Positions 34,063 through 43,540 of a stretch of DNA of 64,000 nucleotides are shown here, piece after piece; position 1 is the first letter of the stretch, and every line of letters starts with the position of its first letter. Made by a program: the position numbers and the translations under genes. Source of the stretch: an uncultured Eubacteriales bacterium (GTDB lineage Bacteria > Bacillota > Clostridia > Peptostreptococcales > Anaerovoracaceae); the NCBI GenBank assembly GCA_902775345.1, contig CACYLW010000003.1, positions 248,001 to 312,000 of the forward strand. Direction: 5' to 3'. The notes under the pieces were generated by a model. That model was not told the origin of the DNA. It saw only the letters and a list, made by a program, of their open reading frames with translations, and made no database searches.

Positions 34063-34968
34063 TCACTTATTACATGTGAATCCGGAATGTGTGTCAGTGA
34101 CATAGTTTATATCTCTGTCGAATACTATGTGGCCCCTGCGGTGGGTCCAGCATCCGGTGCTGAAGCCGACTCCGAGAGTGGCTGTGTGTCTGGCTGCGTT
34201 CTGTATGTTGACACCGAGAACTGATGCCTTGCCGCCCATGCCCTGAGGACCTATGCCCATGGCATTGATGCCGTCCTCGAGCAGCCGCTCCATTTCCGCG
34301 GCCTTCGGGTTAGGATTCTGTGAGTACACTGACCTGAACAGGGCTTCCTTTGACAGCTGGGCTGCCGTATCGACGGAGTTGGCTATGCCCACGCCTACAA
34401 GAAGAGGAGGGCAGGCATTCTGCCCGTATTCTGCTAAACGGTCAAGGACAAAGCGCACAACGCCCTCGTAACCTTCGCCAGGCATGAGAACTGTGGCATG
34501 ACCCGGAAGAGAGCATCCGCCGCCTGCAAGGTAAGTATAGATCTCACATCCGTCATGGTCAGGTATTATCTTCCATGATACCGACGGAGCGCCTGTACCC
34601 GTGTTGCTGCCTGTGTTTACTTCATCAAAAGTCTCTACGACATTCGGACGCAGAGGGGTATCGGCAGTTGCTTTAATGACAGCGCTGCGCAGTATCTCTT
34701 CAAGTTCGTTAATAAGAGGGAAGCGGCTTCCGCATTCTATTCTGTATTGTACGAATCCGGTGTCCTGACATGACGGTCTGCCGAGTTCTGACGCCAGGCG
34801 CATGTTCTCAAACATCATGTCGTAGATGCTCAGCGCCGCAGGATCGTCCTCGGCAGCTTTGAGTTCCCCGAGTTTTGAGATGATATCGTCAGGCAGATGT
34901 ACTGCCGTATATCCTATGAACGAAACCATGATATCGGTCATTCTTTGAATTCGCTCTTGTTTTGTCAT
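34063..34968 (-). CDS. ttdA: L(+)-tartrate dehydratase/class I fumarase, alpha subunit
   Basis: 301 residues, near the length of E. coli TtdA. The Cys residues in PSCQDTG, NACPPLLVG and STGCWTHRRG are the likely [4Fe-4S] ligands, and FDEVNTGSNTG and AGGGCSLPG are family blocks. It dehydrates a 2-hydroxy or 2,3-dihydroxy dicarboxylate. GAGGGGG precedes the ATG. A divergent malic enzyme suggests conversion of fumarate to malate to pyruvate, or of tartrate to oxaloacetate to pyruvate. Confidence 0.86.
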   Translation of the reverse strand: MTKQERIQRMTDIMVSFIGYTAVHLPDDIISKLGELKAAEDDPAALSIYDMMFENMRLASELGRPSCQDTGFVQYRIECGSRFPLINELEEILRSAVIKATADTPLRPNVVETFDEVNTGSNTGTGAPSVSWKIIPDHDGCEIYTYLAGGGCSLPGHATVLMPGEGYEGVVRFVLDRLAEYGQNACPPLLVGVGIANSVDTAAQLSKEALFRSVYSQNPNPKAAEMERLLEDGINAMGIGPQGMGGKASVLGVNIQNAARHTATLGVGFSTGCWTHRRGHIVFDRDINYVTDTHSGFTCNK

Positions 34969-34992
34969 CTGAATACCCCCTCGTTCCGGTTT

Positions 34993-35021
34993 AGTCTATT
35001 ACATAAACGGACGGTTATCAA
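34993..35021 (-). promoter_or_regulatory. Promoter of the hydratase pair
   Basis: On the minus strand, TTGATA (35016-35021) and TAGACT (34993-34998) with 17-bp spacing. The start would fall about 20 bases before the alpha-subunit ATG, leaving just room for its GAGGGGG ribosome site. Confidence 0.5.
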
Positions 35022-35043
35022 GAAGGTAAGAGCCGCATAATTG

Positions 35044-35072
35044 TTGAATAAATAGCCGAACAGTGTTAAAGT
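35044..35072 (+). promoter_or_regulatory. Promoter of the malic enzyme gene
   Basis: TTGAAT (35044-35049), 17-bp spacer, TAAAGT (35067-35072). It is back to back with the hydratase promoter, the two -35 boxes 22 bp apart, so one regulator could act on both. Confidence 0.6.
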
Positions 35073-35112
35073 CAAGCATATTTCAAACAGTTTGCAAAGG
35101 GAGAAAACAACT

Positions 35113-36288
35113 ATGGATTACGCATCTGAATCAGCAAGACTTCACGAACTGTGGAACGGAAAGATAGAGGTCGTTTCAAGAGTCAGTGTAGACAACAAAG
35201 AGGACCTTTCGCTCGCATATACTCCCGGGGTGGCGCAGCCGTGTCTCGAGATACAAAAGGATCCTGCCAGGAGCTATGAGCTGACAAGAAGATGGAACAT
35301 GTGCGCTGTTATAACTGACGGTTCGGCTGTTCTCGGTCTTGGCAATATAGGAGCTGAGGCGGGAATGCCGGTCATGGAGGGCAAGTGCGTGCTGTTCAAG
35401 TCATTTGCTGATGTGGATGCATTTCCTCTCTGCATAAAGTCACAGGACGTGGACACCATAGTGGAGACTGTATATCAGATATCCGGATCATTCGGAGGCA
35501 TAAATCTTGAAGACATCTCCGCACCGAGATGCTTTGAAATAGAGCGCAGGCTGAAAGAGAGATGTGATATCCCGGTCTTTCATGATGACCAGCACGGAAC
35601 TGCCGTGATAGTTCTGGCAGGCCTGATCAACGCGCTGAAGGTAGTCGGAAAGAAGAAGGAAGACGTGAAGGTGGTGATATCCGGCGCAGGAGCTGCGGGT
35701 GTTTCCATAGCGAAAATGCTGCTGTCCTACGGCTTTAAGGACATAGTCATGTCTGATATTTGCGGCATCATCTACAAGGGCAGAACAGAAGGAATGAATC
35801 CGGTCCTTGAGGAGATGGCTGAATGCACGAATACCGCGGGCATGAAAGGTACGCTTGCTGATGCGCTCATAGGTGCTGACGTGTTCATAGGCGTATCCGC
35901 CCCAGGGCTGGTGACCGCGGAAATGGTAAAGACAATGAACAGGGATCCTGTCATTTTTGCATGTGCCAACCCGGTACCTGAGATATTCCCTGATGAGGCC
36001 AAGGCCGGAGGAGCTGCTGTCATATCAAGCGGAAGATCTGACTATCCGAACCAGATCAATAATGTCCTCGCTTTTCCGGGGATATTCCGCGGCGCGTTCG
36101 ACTGCAGGGCGAAGACAATAAACGAAGACATGAAGCTGGCTGCAGCGGAAGCTCTCGCCGGCCTGGTATCTGATGATGAACTTTCCGCGGATTACATAAT
36201 CCCGAAAGCTTTTGACAGGAGAGTGGGGCCAGCAGTGGCTGCCGCAGTAGTGGAAGCGGCAAGAAGAACGGGCGTCGCCCGAAAATGA
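35113..36288 (+). CDS. NAD(P)-dependent malic enzyme
   Basis: 391 residues, the short bacterial malic enzyme without a phosphotransacetylase extension. SLAYTPGVAQPC, DGSAVLGLGNIGAEAG, the metal site DISAP and HDDQHGTA, and the GAGAAG nucleotide loop are all present. It decarboxylates malate to pyruvate with NAD(P)+ reduction. ATG 35113 follows AAAGGGAG; the in-frame TTG at 35092 precedes that site and is rejected. No clear terminator follows before ftsE. Confidence 0.93.
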   Translation: MDYASESARLHELWNGKIEVVSRVSVDNKEDLSLAYTPGVAQPCLEIQKDPARSYELTRRWNMCAVITDGSAVLGLGNIGAEAGMPVMEGKCVLFKSFADVDAFPLCIKSQDVDTIVETVYQISGSFGGINLEDISAPRCFEIERRLKERCDIPVFHDDQHGTAVIVLAGLINALKVVGKKKEDVKVVISGAGAAGVSIAKMLLSYGFKDIVMSDICGIIYKGRTEGMNPVLEEMAECTNTAGMKGTLADALIGADVFIGVSAPGLVTAEMVKTMNRDPVIFACANPVPEIFPDEAKAGGAAVISSGRSDYPNQINNVLAFPGIFRGAFDCRAKTINEDMKLAAAEALAGLVSDDELSADYIIPKAFDRRVGPAVAAAVVEAARRTGVARK

Positions 36289-36393
36289 AAGTTCATTAAG
36301 TTTGAGAAAATAGCCATGCACCTAAATGTATAATAATTCCGTATTAATCTGCGGAAAAATGCTGAAATTATAGCGGGAGCGATACTTTAGGGC

Positions 36394-37272
36394 ATGATAG
36401 TATTCAATAACGTAACAAAAAAGTACGGAGACAATGTCGGCCTGATAAATGCCAGTGTGCATATTAACAGTGGCGACTTTGTTTTTCTTGTGGGGCCAAG
36501 CGGCGCCGGCAAGACCACGTTCATCAAGCTCATTCTTAAGGAAATAGAGCCTGACAAGGGCAAGATCATTCTTGCTGGCAAGGACATAACAAAGATCAGA
36601 AAACGCGAAGTGCCGAAGATCAGACAGAAGATCGGAATGGTATTCCAGGATTTCAGGCTTCTCGAGAAGAAGACAGTCTATGAAAACGTAGCCTTCGCGA
36701 TGGAAGTCCTTCACAAGAGCAGAAGAGAGATCAGGGAGAGAGTCCCATACGTGCTCGAACTGGTAGACATAGCTGACAAGGCAAACAGATATCCTGATGA
36801 GCTTTCAGCAGGCGAGCAGCAGAGAGTAGGCATAGCAAGGGCTCTTGTCAACAAACCGAGAGTACTCATCTGTGATGAGCCTACAGGAAACCTCGATCCG
36901 ATCACGGCGATGGATATAATGAGACTTCTGGAGCAGATCAATGTCAGAGGAACGACTATCCTGATGGTCACACATGCCAAGGATATCGTGGATAAGATGA
37001 ACAAGAGAGTCGTTGCCATAGATCACGGAAAGATCGTCCGCGATGAAGAGGGCAGCTATGGCTTTGAAAAGCAGGTTGAAGAAGAGGATGATCTCTATAT
37101 TCCTGGATTCACGACATTCCTCGATCCGAATGAGCTGAGAGCGGCTCAGGCTCAGATCAACAGGAGGAACGAGAGCGTCAGGGGCAGGGCCGGAACGGTC
37201 CGTAACCCGGTCGGATACGATGACAGCCTCGTTGACACCTATCTGAATGGTGGGGAGGATGTCTATGAGTAG
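36394..37272 (+). CDS. ftsE: Cell division ATP-binding protein FtsE
   Basis: 292 residues. Walker A GPSGAGKTT (34-42), signature LSAGEQQR and Walker [13 protein letters not shown]. With FtsX it couples ATP hydrolysis to septal peptidoglycan hydrolase activation. It is about 65 residues longer than usual FtsE: residues about 225-292 form an extra acidic then basic tail (KQVEEEDDLYIPG onward). TATAAT at 36329-36334 is a candidate -10 upstream. The 3' end overlaps ftsX. Confidence 0.9.
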   Translation: MIVFNNVTKKYGDNVGLINASVHINSGDFVFLVGPSGAGKTTFIKLILKEIEPDKGKIILAGKDITKIRKREVPKIRQKIGMVFQDFRLLEKKTVYENVAFAMEVLHKSRREIRERVPYVLELVDIADKANRYPDELSAGEQQRVGIARALVNKPRVLICDEPTGNLDPITAMDIMRLLEQINVRGTTILMVTHAKDIVDKMNKRVVAIDHGKIVRDEEGSYGFEKQVEEEDDLYIPGFTTFLDPNELRAAQAQINRRNESVRGRAGTVRNPVGYDDSLVDTYLNGGEDVYE

Positions 37273-38155
37273 ACCAGGATACAATCTTAAACAGGCCTTT
37301 TCCCAGATGGGACGAAACAAAGGCATATATTTCACAGCGATCCTTGCCATAACGGCGATGATGCTCATACTCGGGCTCTTCTTCGTTGCATTTGTGAATA
37401 TCAACTCATTCACCAAGTCCATTGAAAAGGACTACAATGTGGTCCAGATATACATAAAGGACGGCAGCAGTAAGGACGTCACTGAGGCGGTCGGAACAGA
37501 ACTTGAGAAGACCAAGGGCGTTGAAAAAGTAGTGTTCGTCACGAAAGACGAAGCTATGGAAACGCTGAAGAAAAAATGGGGAGATAACGGATATCTGCTG
37601 GAGAATCTCCCGGAGAACCCGCTTCCTGACTCATACACGGTATACGTATCTGATAAAGATGCCGCAAACAGCGTTGCCGCCTCTGCGCCGGATATAAAGG
37701 GTGTTGAGGATGTCGTTTATTACCGCGATACTATCGAAAAACTTGCGCAGCTGTCGCATTTCATCGAGATGGGTTCGCTGATAGCGATGGGCTTCCTTGT
37801 CATAGTGTCTATCATCATAGTCGCCAATACCATTAAGCTGACTGTGTTCAACAGGGAAAAAGAGATAGGCATCATGAAGTATCTCGGAGCTACAAACTGG
37901 TTCGTAAGAGCGCCGTTCATATGGAGCGGCATTATAATCGGAGTGCTGTCATCGGCCTTTGCGACAGGCCTTACACATCTCATATACACAAAAATAATAG
38001 GAATAATCGGCTCAGACATCACCAGGATGCTTTCAGTATCCATCGTCCCTGCCGAGCAGCTCACACAGGTACTGCTGGTCATGTTCCTCTGCATCGGTAT
38101 AGGCATAGGAGTGATCGGAAGCGCCATATCCATAAGAAGATTCCTCAACGTGTAG
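37265..38155 (+). CDS. ftsX: Cell division protein FtsX
   Basis: 296 residues from ATG 37265, preceded by GGGGAGG; ATG 37247 would put that site inside the gene. One N-terminal helix (about 22-45), an extracellular domain (about 50-165), then three helices at the C-terminus, the FtsX plan. The ectodomain should bind the M23 hydrolase encoded next. It overlaps ftsE by 8 bases, as is common. Confidence 0.92.
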   Translation: MSRPGYNLKQAFSQMGRNKGIYFTAILAITAMMLILGLFFVAFVNINSFTKSIEKDYNVVQIYIKDGSSKDVTEAVGTELEKTKGVEKVVFVTKDEAMETLKKKWGDNGYLLENLPENPLPDSYTVYVSDKDAANSVAASAPDIKGVEDVVYYRDTIEKLAQLSHFIEMGSLIAMGFLVIVSIIIVANTIKLTVFNREKEIGIMKYLGATNWFVRAPFIWSGIIIGVLSSAFATGLTHLIYTKIIGIIGSDITRMLSVSIVPAEQLTQVLLVMFLCIGIGIGVIGSAISIRRFLNV

Positions 38156-38171
38156 AACAGGTCGTGAGCAG

Positions 38172-39335
38172 ATGAAGAACAAAAGGAAACGTAATATAAT
38201 ATTCGTGGTCATGCTGATCCTGACACTGCTGTCGGCAACTTTCGTATCGTCGTTTGCGGTAACACAGGAGGAGTATGATAAAGCCCAGGAAGAGGCAAAG
38301 GAGGCAAAGGAGGCGACCGAGGCAAAACGCAAGGAAGCCAAAGATGCCGCAAAGGCTGCCGCAGCTGCCGTTGCCAACTTCGAGGAGGCAGAAAAGGAAC
38401 TGAGCAACATCGCTTCCGAGATAGAAGACATCAAGGTGGCTATCGGCAACAAGCAGGCTGAAATCTCACAGACCAGGGCTGACATGGAAGCCAAGGAAGC
38501 TGAGATAGAAGAGCAGAATACCGCTCTTAACAACAGGCTTACAGCGATGTATAAGACCGGAAATGCCGGAATGATCGATGTCCTGCTCAACTCCGAAAAT
38601 ATAGAGGATCTGCTTGCGAACGTAGGCATGGTGCATAAGATACTTGAGAGCGATCAGGAACTGCTGAAAAAGCTTCAGAAGGACTATGAGATCCTGCAGG
38701 AGCTCAAGCAGGAACTTGAATATCAGGAAGCAGCGCTTGAGGAGCAGCAGATATCTCTTGAAGCAAAAGAAGTAGAGACTGAAGAACTCAAGAAGAAGTA
38801 CCAGAAAGAAGCCGACGAGATGCATGCTCTGCAGAAACAGAAGGAAGCAGAAGCGGCGGAGATGGCAGCGCAGGCTCTTCAGAAGCAGATTGAAGCTGAG
38901 CGCATGATCGTGGAGTCAGGCGGAAAGATAGACATGGCTCCGGGTGAATATGCATGGCCGACAGCATCAAACTGGCAGCTTTCAGACAAATACGGCTGGA
39001 GGATCTGCCCGTTCCATGGAAATGAGTTCCATAACGGACTTGACATCGTACTTACAAGCGGAACCAACGGCGCGCCGGTATACGCCATCGCGGACGGATA
39101 CGTAACAAGCGCATCGTGGTACGGCGGATACGGAAACTGCATACAGTATGCTATCGGAAACGGATACAGTGTTCTCTACGGACATCTGAGCGGGTATAAT
39201 TGTAAAGCAGGACAATATGTCACAAAAGGCAGTGTGCTGGGATACATCGGAAGCACCGGAGCTTCGACAGGACCGCATCTGCACTTTACGGTTTTCCAGA
39301 ACGGACAGCATATCAATCCGCTCTCACTTTACTGA
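38172..39335 (+). CDS. M23 murein hydrolase/activator with coiled coil (EnvC/PcsB-like)
   Basis: 387 residues: a signal peptide (about 1-30), a long Glu/Lys/Ala-rich coiled coil (about 35-250), then an M23 domain. The zinc site is visible as FHNGLDI and HLHF, plus the YGHL segment, so it should be an active endopeptidase rather than only an activator. Behind ftsEX it is the probable septal hydrolase gated by FtsX. Ribosome site is weak. Confidence 0.88.
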   Translation: MKNKRKRNIIFVVMLILTLLSATFVSSFAVTQEEYDKAQEEAKEAKEATEAKRKEAKDAAKAAAAAVANFEEAEKELSNIASEIEDIKVAIGNKQAEISQTRADMEAKEAEIEEQNTALNNRLTAMYKTGNAGMIDVLLNSENIEDLLANVGMVHKILESDQELLKKLQKDYEILQELKQELEYQEAALEEQQISLEAKEVETEELKKKYQKEADEMHALQKQKEAEAAEMAAQALQKQIEAERMIVESGGKIDMAPGEYAWPTASNWQLSDKYGWRICPFHGNEFHNGLDIVLTSGTNGAPVYAIADGYVTSASWYGGYGNCIQYAIGNGYSVLYGHLSGYNCKAGQYVTKGSVLGYIGSTGASTGPHLHFTVFQNGQHINPLSLY

Positions 39336-39352
39336 ACACAGTCATACATCAA

Positions 39353-40999
39353 ATGACCATTCATTCAAAAATACTTGAAATAATTGAATCACGCGGGATC
39401 GGGGAGGAGATGCTTGAAGAATTCTTCTCTCCGAAACCGAGACTGGCGTATGATCCATTCCTGCTCGCTAACATGCGCGAAGGAGTGGATTATTTGCTAA
39501 AAGCGGTCGATGAGGGCAGGCGCATAGTCATTTACGGAGACTATGATGTCGACGGCATCACTTCGACTGCTCTTTTAATGAAAGTGATCGGCTCTCTTAC
39601 CGCTAATGTTACATACTACATCCCGTCCAGGCTTGATGAGGGATACGGACTGCATCGTGAATCGATAGACAGGATACGCGAGGACGGCGGTGAATTCATA
39701 GTGACTGTCGACTGCGGATCATCATCTTCGGAAGAGACTGAGTATGCCCACTCCCTCGGTATCGGCACACTTGTGACCGATCATCACAATATGAGCGAAA
39801 GCAGGGCAGCCGGCCTCATCATCAACCCGAAACTTGAAGAAGATGAGTATCCGTTCAAAGGCCTGGCAGGTGTGGGAGTCGCGTATAAACTGGCGCTTGC
39901 CATCGCAAGGGAGCGCAATATACCCGGACCGCTGATGGCGGAGATGCTCGAATTCGCGACCGTCGGCACTATTGCTGATATAATGCCTATGACGGGCGAG
40001 AACCGCACAATAGTCAAATGCGGACTCAGAAGCATCCATCTTGGCTGCCGCAACAAAGGCCTTAGAGAACTGATCGACAGATCGGCGCTTGACTACAGGA
40101 CTCTCAAAGCCGGTGACATATCATTCGGCATAGCACCGAAGATAAACGCTTCCGGCAGATTGGGCGATGCTTCGCTTGGCGTCCGCCTTCTTCTTTCAGA
40201 TGATGAGAAGGAGATCAGGGAGTGCTGCTCCGAACTGATAGAAGCAAACAAAGAGCGAAGAAGACTGCAGGATGAAGCTTATGAGAGAGGCAGCTCCATG
40301 CTCGAAGATGAACTCGGCAAGGGGGATTTCGTGATCGTTGAGATCAATGACTCCCATGAAGGAGTGCTGGGCATCGTTGCAGGAAAACTGAGGGAAAGGA
40401 TCAACAGGCCTGTCGTCGTCATTTCGAGGAACGGTGACATATACAAGGGTACGGGCAGATCGATCCCCGGCGTGGATCTCTACAGCATGCTCGATAAATA
40501 CAGAGATAAGTTTATAAGCTTCGGCGGGCACAGCGCGGCATGCGGCTTTACGATCGATGCCGGCAACATGGATGAGCTGAGAACAGATCTCAACAGAGAC
40601 ATAGGCAAAATGCTTAAGGAAAAGCCTGATCTTCTGGAAGAGATACATTCAAGCGACGCGGAACTGGAAACCGATGATATCGATCTCAAACTGGCCGAAG
40701 CCCTTCAGTTGATGGAGCCTTGCGGAAAGGACAACGAGGTGCCGGTCTTTGTCATACGGAATGCGGAGGTCAGAGGCTGGAGATTTCTCAAGGACGATGA
40801 TAAAATGGCTAGGTTCTCACTTGTTACGACAGACGGCAGAAACATAGATTCCGTTATTTTCAGGAATGCCGCAGAAGCATACGAAGCCGTAAATGAGGGA
40901 AGAGTAGATATATACTGCAACATAGAGATCAATACCTGGAGAGACGTGAGAAAGGCGCAGGTGATCGCCAGAGAGATACTGCCTGCGGGGACTGAATGA
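39353..40999 (+). CDS. recJ: Single-stranded-DNA-specific exonuclease RecJ
   Basis: 548 residues. DHH-family motifs: YGDYDVDG (61-68) and the name motif Asp143-His144-His145, with DHHA1 motif GGHSAACG near residue 390. It degrades single-stranded DNA 5' to 3' in repair. It is at the short end of the RecJ range. It lies between cell-wall genes, with little ribosome-site support, and overlaps the next gene by four bases (ATGA). Confidence 0.9.
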   Translation: MTIHSKILEIIESRGIGEEMLEEFFSPKPRLAYDPFLLANMREGVDYLLKAVDEGRRIVIYGDYDVDGITSTALLMKVIGSLTANVTYYIPSRLDEGYGLHRESIDRIREDGGEFIVTVDCGSSSSEETEYAHSLGIGTLVTDHHNMSESRAAGLIINPKLEEDEYPFKGLAGVGVAYKLALAIARERNIPGPLMAEMLEFATVGTIADIMPMTGENRTIVKCGLRSIHLGCRNKGLRELIDRSALDYRTLKAGDISFGIAPKINASGRLGDASLGVRLLLSDDEKEIRECCSELIEANKERRRLQDEAYERGSSMLEDELGKGDFVIVEINDSHEGVLGIVAGKLRERINRPVVVISRNGDIYKGTGRSIPGVDLYSMLDKYRDKFISFGGHSAACGFTIDAGNMDELRTDLNRDIGKMLKEKPDLLEEIHSSDAELETDDIDLKLAEALQLMEPCGKDNEVPVFVIRNAEVRGWRFLKDDDKMARFSLVTTDGRNIDSVIFRNAAEAYEAVNEGRVDIYCNIEINTWRDVRKAQVIAREILPAGTE

Positions 41000-42294
41000 T
41001 GCATGAAGATCTGATCAAAGAAATAAATGAAGATAAGAAGATGGGACTCGATCTCTCAGACACTGCCTACTATAACGTGGATGACGGAGTGAACGATGAG
41101 CCTCTGTTTCTGGAGGACGATCCGGAACCGGCAGGATCCCCGAAAAAGCCGGGGATCAGACCGGGCATTCCGGCAGCGTTCATACTTGGTATCGCGGCAT
41201 GTCTGGCAGCGATCTTCCTGTGCACCCAGGTATTCGGCGTGTGGCATTTTGTCAAAGAAGATAAATATGACTATTACACTGACCTGGACAAGTCATACGG
41301 CAAGTATTATGAGATCATGAAGATGATAGGTCAGGATCCTATCGCGGAGAATGAACCTGAAGATATAGGTGACGAGGAACTCAAGAAGATAGTTAAAAGC
41401 ACAGGTGATCCTTACGCTGAATACTACACGGCGACCGAGTACGCGGAACTCGAAAAAAGATATATGGGCGACTATGTCGGCGTCGGGATCGGTGTCGTTC
41501 AGAGGGACGAGGACATAGTGATCATGACGGTGTTCGACAATACTCCGGCTGCTGAGGCGGGAATCAAGGAGGAAGACATCATCGTCAAGGTAGACGGCAA
41601 AAAACCGGCTGATGTGGATGATGCGATAAGCATGATCACTGGAGAAACCGGAACGAAGGTGAAGATCACCATCAAGAGAGGCGAAGAAACGCTGGACTTC
41701 GACCTTATCAGAAAGAAGATAGAAACTGATTCGGTCGCATACGATGTGCTTAAAGATTACCCGGAGATCGGATATATAGTCATTTCTTCGTTTATCGACG
41801 GCACTGACGATGAATTCAAGACTGCCGTAAAGGACCTCAAGTCAAAGGGCTGCACCAAGTTTATCCTTGACCTCAGAGACAACGGCGGCGGACTCACTAA
41901 TCCGAGCATAGAGATCGCGGATTATCTGCTGCCGGCCTGCAAGATCATGAGCGAAAACGCGAAAGACGGTTCGGAGACAGTGTACAACTCAAAGGCCAGT
42001 TCGGCTGACCTTGATATGGTAATACTGGTAAACGGCAATACAGCCAGCGCGTCAGAGATACTTACCGCCGCGCTGCAGGATAACAAGGCCGGCGTCGTTA
42101 TCGGAAGCAAGACATACGGAAAAGGCGTCACACAGATGATGCACAAGTTCGATGACGGAACAGCTGTCAAACTGACAGTGACTGAGTACTTCAGACCAAA
42201 CGGAAAGACGGTCAACGGCGTAGGCATCACACCTGACATAGAAGCTGAGGGAGAGGAAGTGCTCGAGGAAGCACTCAGGGAACTCACACAGTGA
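40996..42294 (+). CDS. S41 family C-terminal processing protease
   Basis: 432 residues. One transmembrane helix at about 55-80 after an acidic cytoplasmic tail, a PDZ domain (about 150-230) and the S41 protease domain with the Ser351 (TASASE) and Lys376 (YGKG) dyad, 25 residues apart as in CtpB. It cleaves exported proteins outside the membrane; next to ftsEX and an M23 hydrolase it may process cell-wall enzymes. Its stop overlaps the GTG of the next gene. Confidence 0.9.
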   Translation: MMHEDLIKEINEDKKMGLDLSDTAYYNVDDGVNDEPLFLEDDPEPAGSPKKPGIRPGIPAAFILGIAACLAAIFLCTQVFGVWHFVKEDKYDYYTDLDKSYGKYYEIMKMIGQDPIAENEPEDIGDEELKKIVKSTGDPYAEYYTATEYAELEKRYMGDYVGVGIGVVQRDEDIVIMTVFDNTPAAEAGIKEEDIIVKVDGKKPADVDDAISMITGETGTKVKITIKRGEETLDFDLIRKKIETDSVAYDVLKDYPEIGYIVISSFIDGTDDEFKTAVKDLKSKGCTKFILDLRDNGGGLTNPSIEIADYLLPACKIMSENAKDGSETVYNSKASSADLDMVILVNGNTASASEILTAALQDNKAGVVIGSKTYGKGVTQMMHKFDDGTAVKLTVTEYFRPNGKTVNGVGITPDIEAEGEEVLEEALRELTQ

Positions 42295-42896
42295 TAATAT
42301 ACTATACCAATGAATTCGCGGGCGGCCGTACGGAAAGTCACAGGCTGCTCGAAAAGGCACTCGCAGTCCATACCGGAGATGAAGAACGGGCAAAGACGCT
42401 TATCGGAGCATTGAAGAAAGGAGAACACGGCAAGCCGTATATAGAAGGCTTCAGCTGTTTCTCCATTTCTCATACCGGGGGCATCTGGGCTGTTCTTTTC
42501 GCGGACTGCAGCGAGTGCGGACTGGATATCCAGCTTCGGAAGGAATGCGATTTCAGAGCGATCGCCCGAAGATGGTTCACCACGGAAGACGCGGCCCTGG
42601 TCTCATCAATTGATAATGATGCGGAGGCCTGCGACCTGTTCTTCCGCATATGGGCCAGAAGGGAAGCCCTTGTAAAGGCGTTGGGCGGCGCGGTATACGA
42701 TACAGATATACCGCCTGTGGCCGGATCTGCAGATTATCCTGCGGAATACCATACCGAAGGCTGCAGGAATGATGCCTTCAGCGGCAGTTATGTCATCAGC
42801 GATATCAGGATTCCTGGAATGCCGGATTTATACGCTGCGATGTGTATTTATAAGACCGAAAAAGCTTCTGAGCTTCGCTTCGCACGTTTGCAATAG
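42291..42896 (+). CDS. 4'-phosphopantetheinyl transferase superfamily protein
   Basis: 201 residues, Sfp-like. Motifs GKPY, FSISHTG, GLDIQ (Mg-binding Asp) and FRIWARREALVKALG appear in the usual order. It attaches phosphopantetheine to carrier proteins. No polyketide or peptide synthetase is in the window, so its partner is elsewhere. GTG start coupled to the protease stop; the C-terminal third is less conserved to my eye. Confidence 0.85.
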   Translation: MIIYYTNEFAGGRTESHRLLEKALAVHTGDEERAKTLIGALKKGEHGKPYIEGFSCFSISHTGGIWAVLFADCSECGLDIQLRKECDFRAIARRWFTTEDAALVSSIDNDAEACDLFFRIWARREALVKALGGAVYDTDIPPVAGSADYPAEYHTEGCRNDAFSGSYVISDIRIPGMPDLYAAMCIYKTEKASELRFARLQ

Positions 42897-42974
42897 AGTT
42901 TTTTAGAAAAAGTGTAATGTTTTTACTCCTTGTTTTATAAAACGATAATAGACATATCGTTAAACACACGGATA

Positions 42975-43508
42975 ATGGACGATAATACCAGGGAAAAAAA
43001 GAATAAGAAGTCAGCAGCTGAAGCGGCATATTCATTTCTCGCCAGCAGGATGCGCACGACTGAAGAAGTCAGGAGACATCTTGAAAGCAAGGAGTATGAC
43101 AGGGATGAGATAACGGAAACCATAAATGATCTGATCGGCATGAGATATCTTGATGACTATCTCTTCGCTCTCAGGTATTATGAGTATAACCGTGAAAAAA
43201 AGCGCGGCGTGCTGAGGGCAGAGCGTGAGCTTCTGGAGAAGGGTGTAGATAAGGAGACCGCGCGCATAGCCCGTGAGGACTTTCTGTATGAACAGAAGGT
43301 AGATGAATTCGAAGATGCGCTTGAGATAGCCAGAAAGGAAGTATACATTCCGCCGGATGTTTATGGTGAAGCCCCTCGCAGGAGAGAGGTCGATGAAAGA
43401 CTGGCTGCAAAAATCGCACGTAAGCTTGAGAGCAAAGGCTTCGCAAGGAGCGATATATTCAGAGTCCTTGACAGGATAAAAAGAGAGTCCGGGGAAGACT
43501 TCTCATGA
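42975..43508 (+). CDS. recX: RecX family regulatory protein
   Basis: 177 residues from ATG 42975. Three-helix RecX repeats are visible: AAYSFLASRMRTTEEVRRHL, MRYLDDYLFALRYYEYN, and a C-terminal KLESKGFARSDIFRVL unit. RecX proteins modulate RecA filaments. The frame is open to a TTG at 42930 but that start has no ribosome site. recA is not in the window. Stand-alone gene between the wall operon and tcdA. Confidence 0.8.
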   Translation: MDDNTREKKNKKSAAEAAYSFLASRMRTTEEVRRHLESKEYDRDEITETINDLIGMRYLDDYLFALRYYEYNREKKRGVLRAERELLEKGVDKETARIAREDFLYEQKVDEFEDALEIARKEVYIPPDVYGEAPRRREVDERLAAKIARKLESKGFARSDIFRVLDRIKRESGEDFS

Positions 43509-43540
43509 ACAAGGCTTGAGACGGAAGGGTGGTAAGGGAT

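Noticed and set aside
33379..34224. 281-residue plus-strand frame opposite the tartrate-dehydratase-type genes
   Set aside because: It begins inside the terminator palindrome and runs antisense to both subunit genes, which have strong family motifs.
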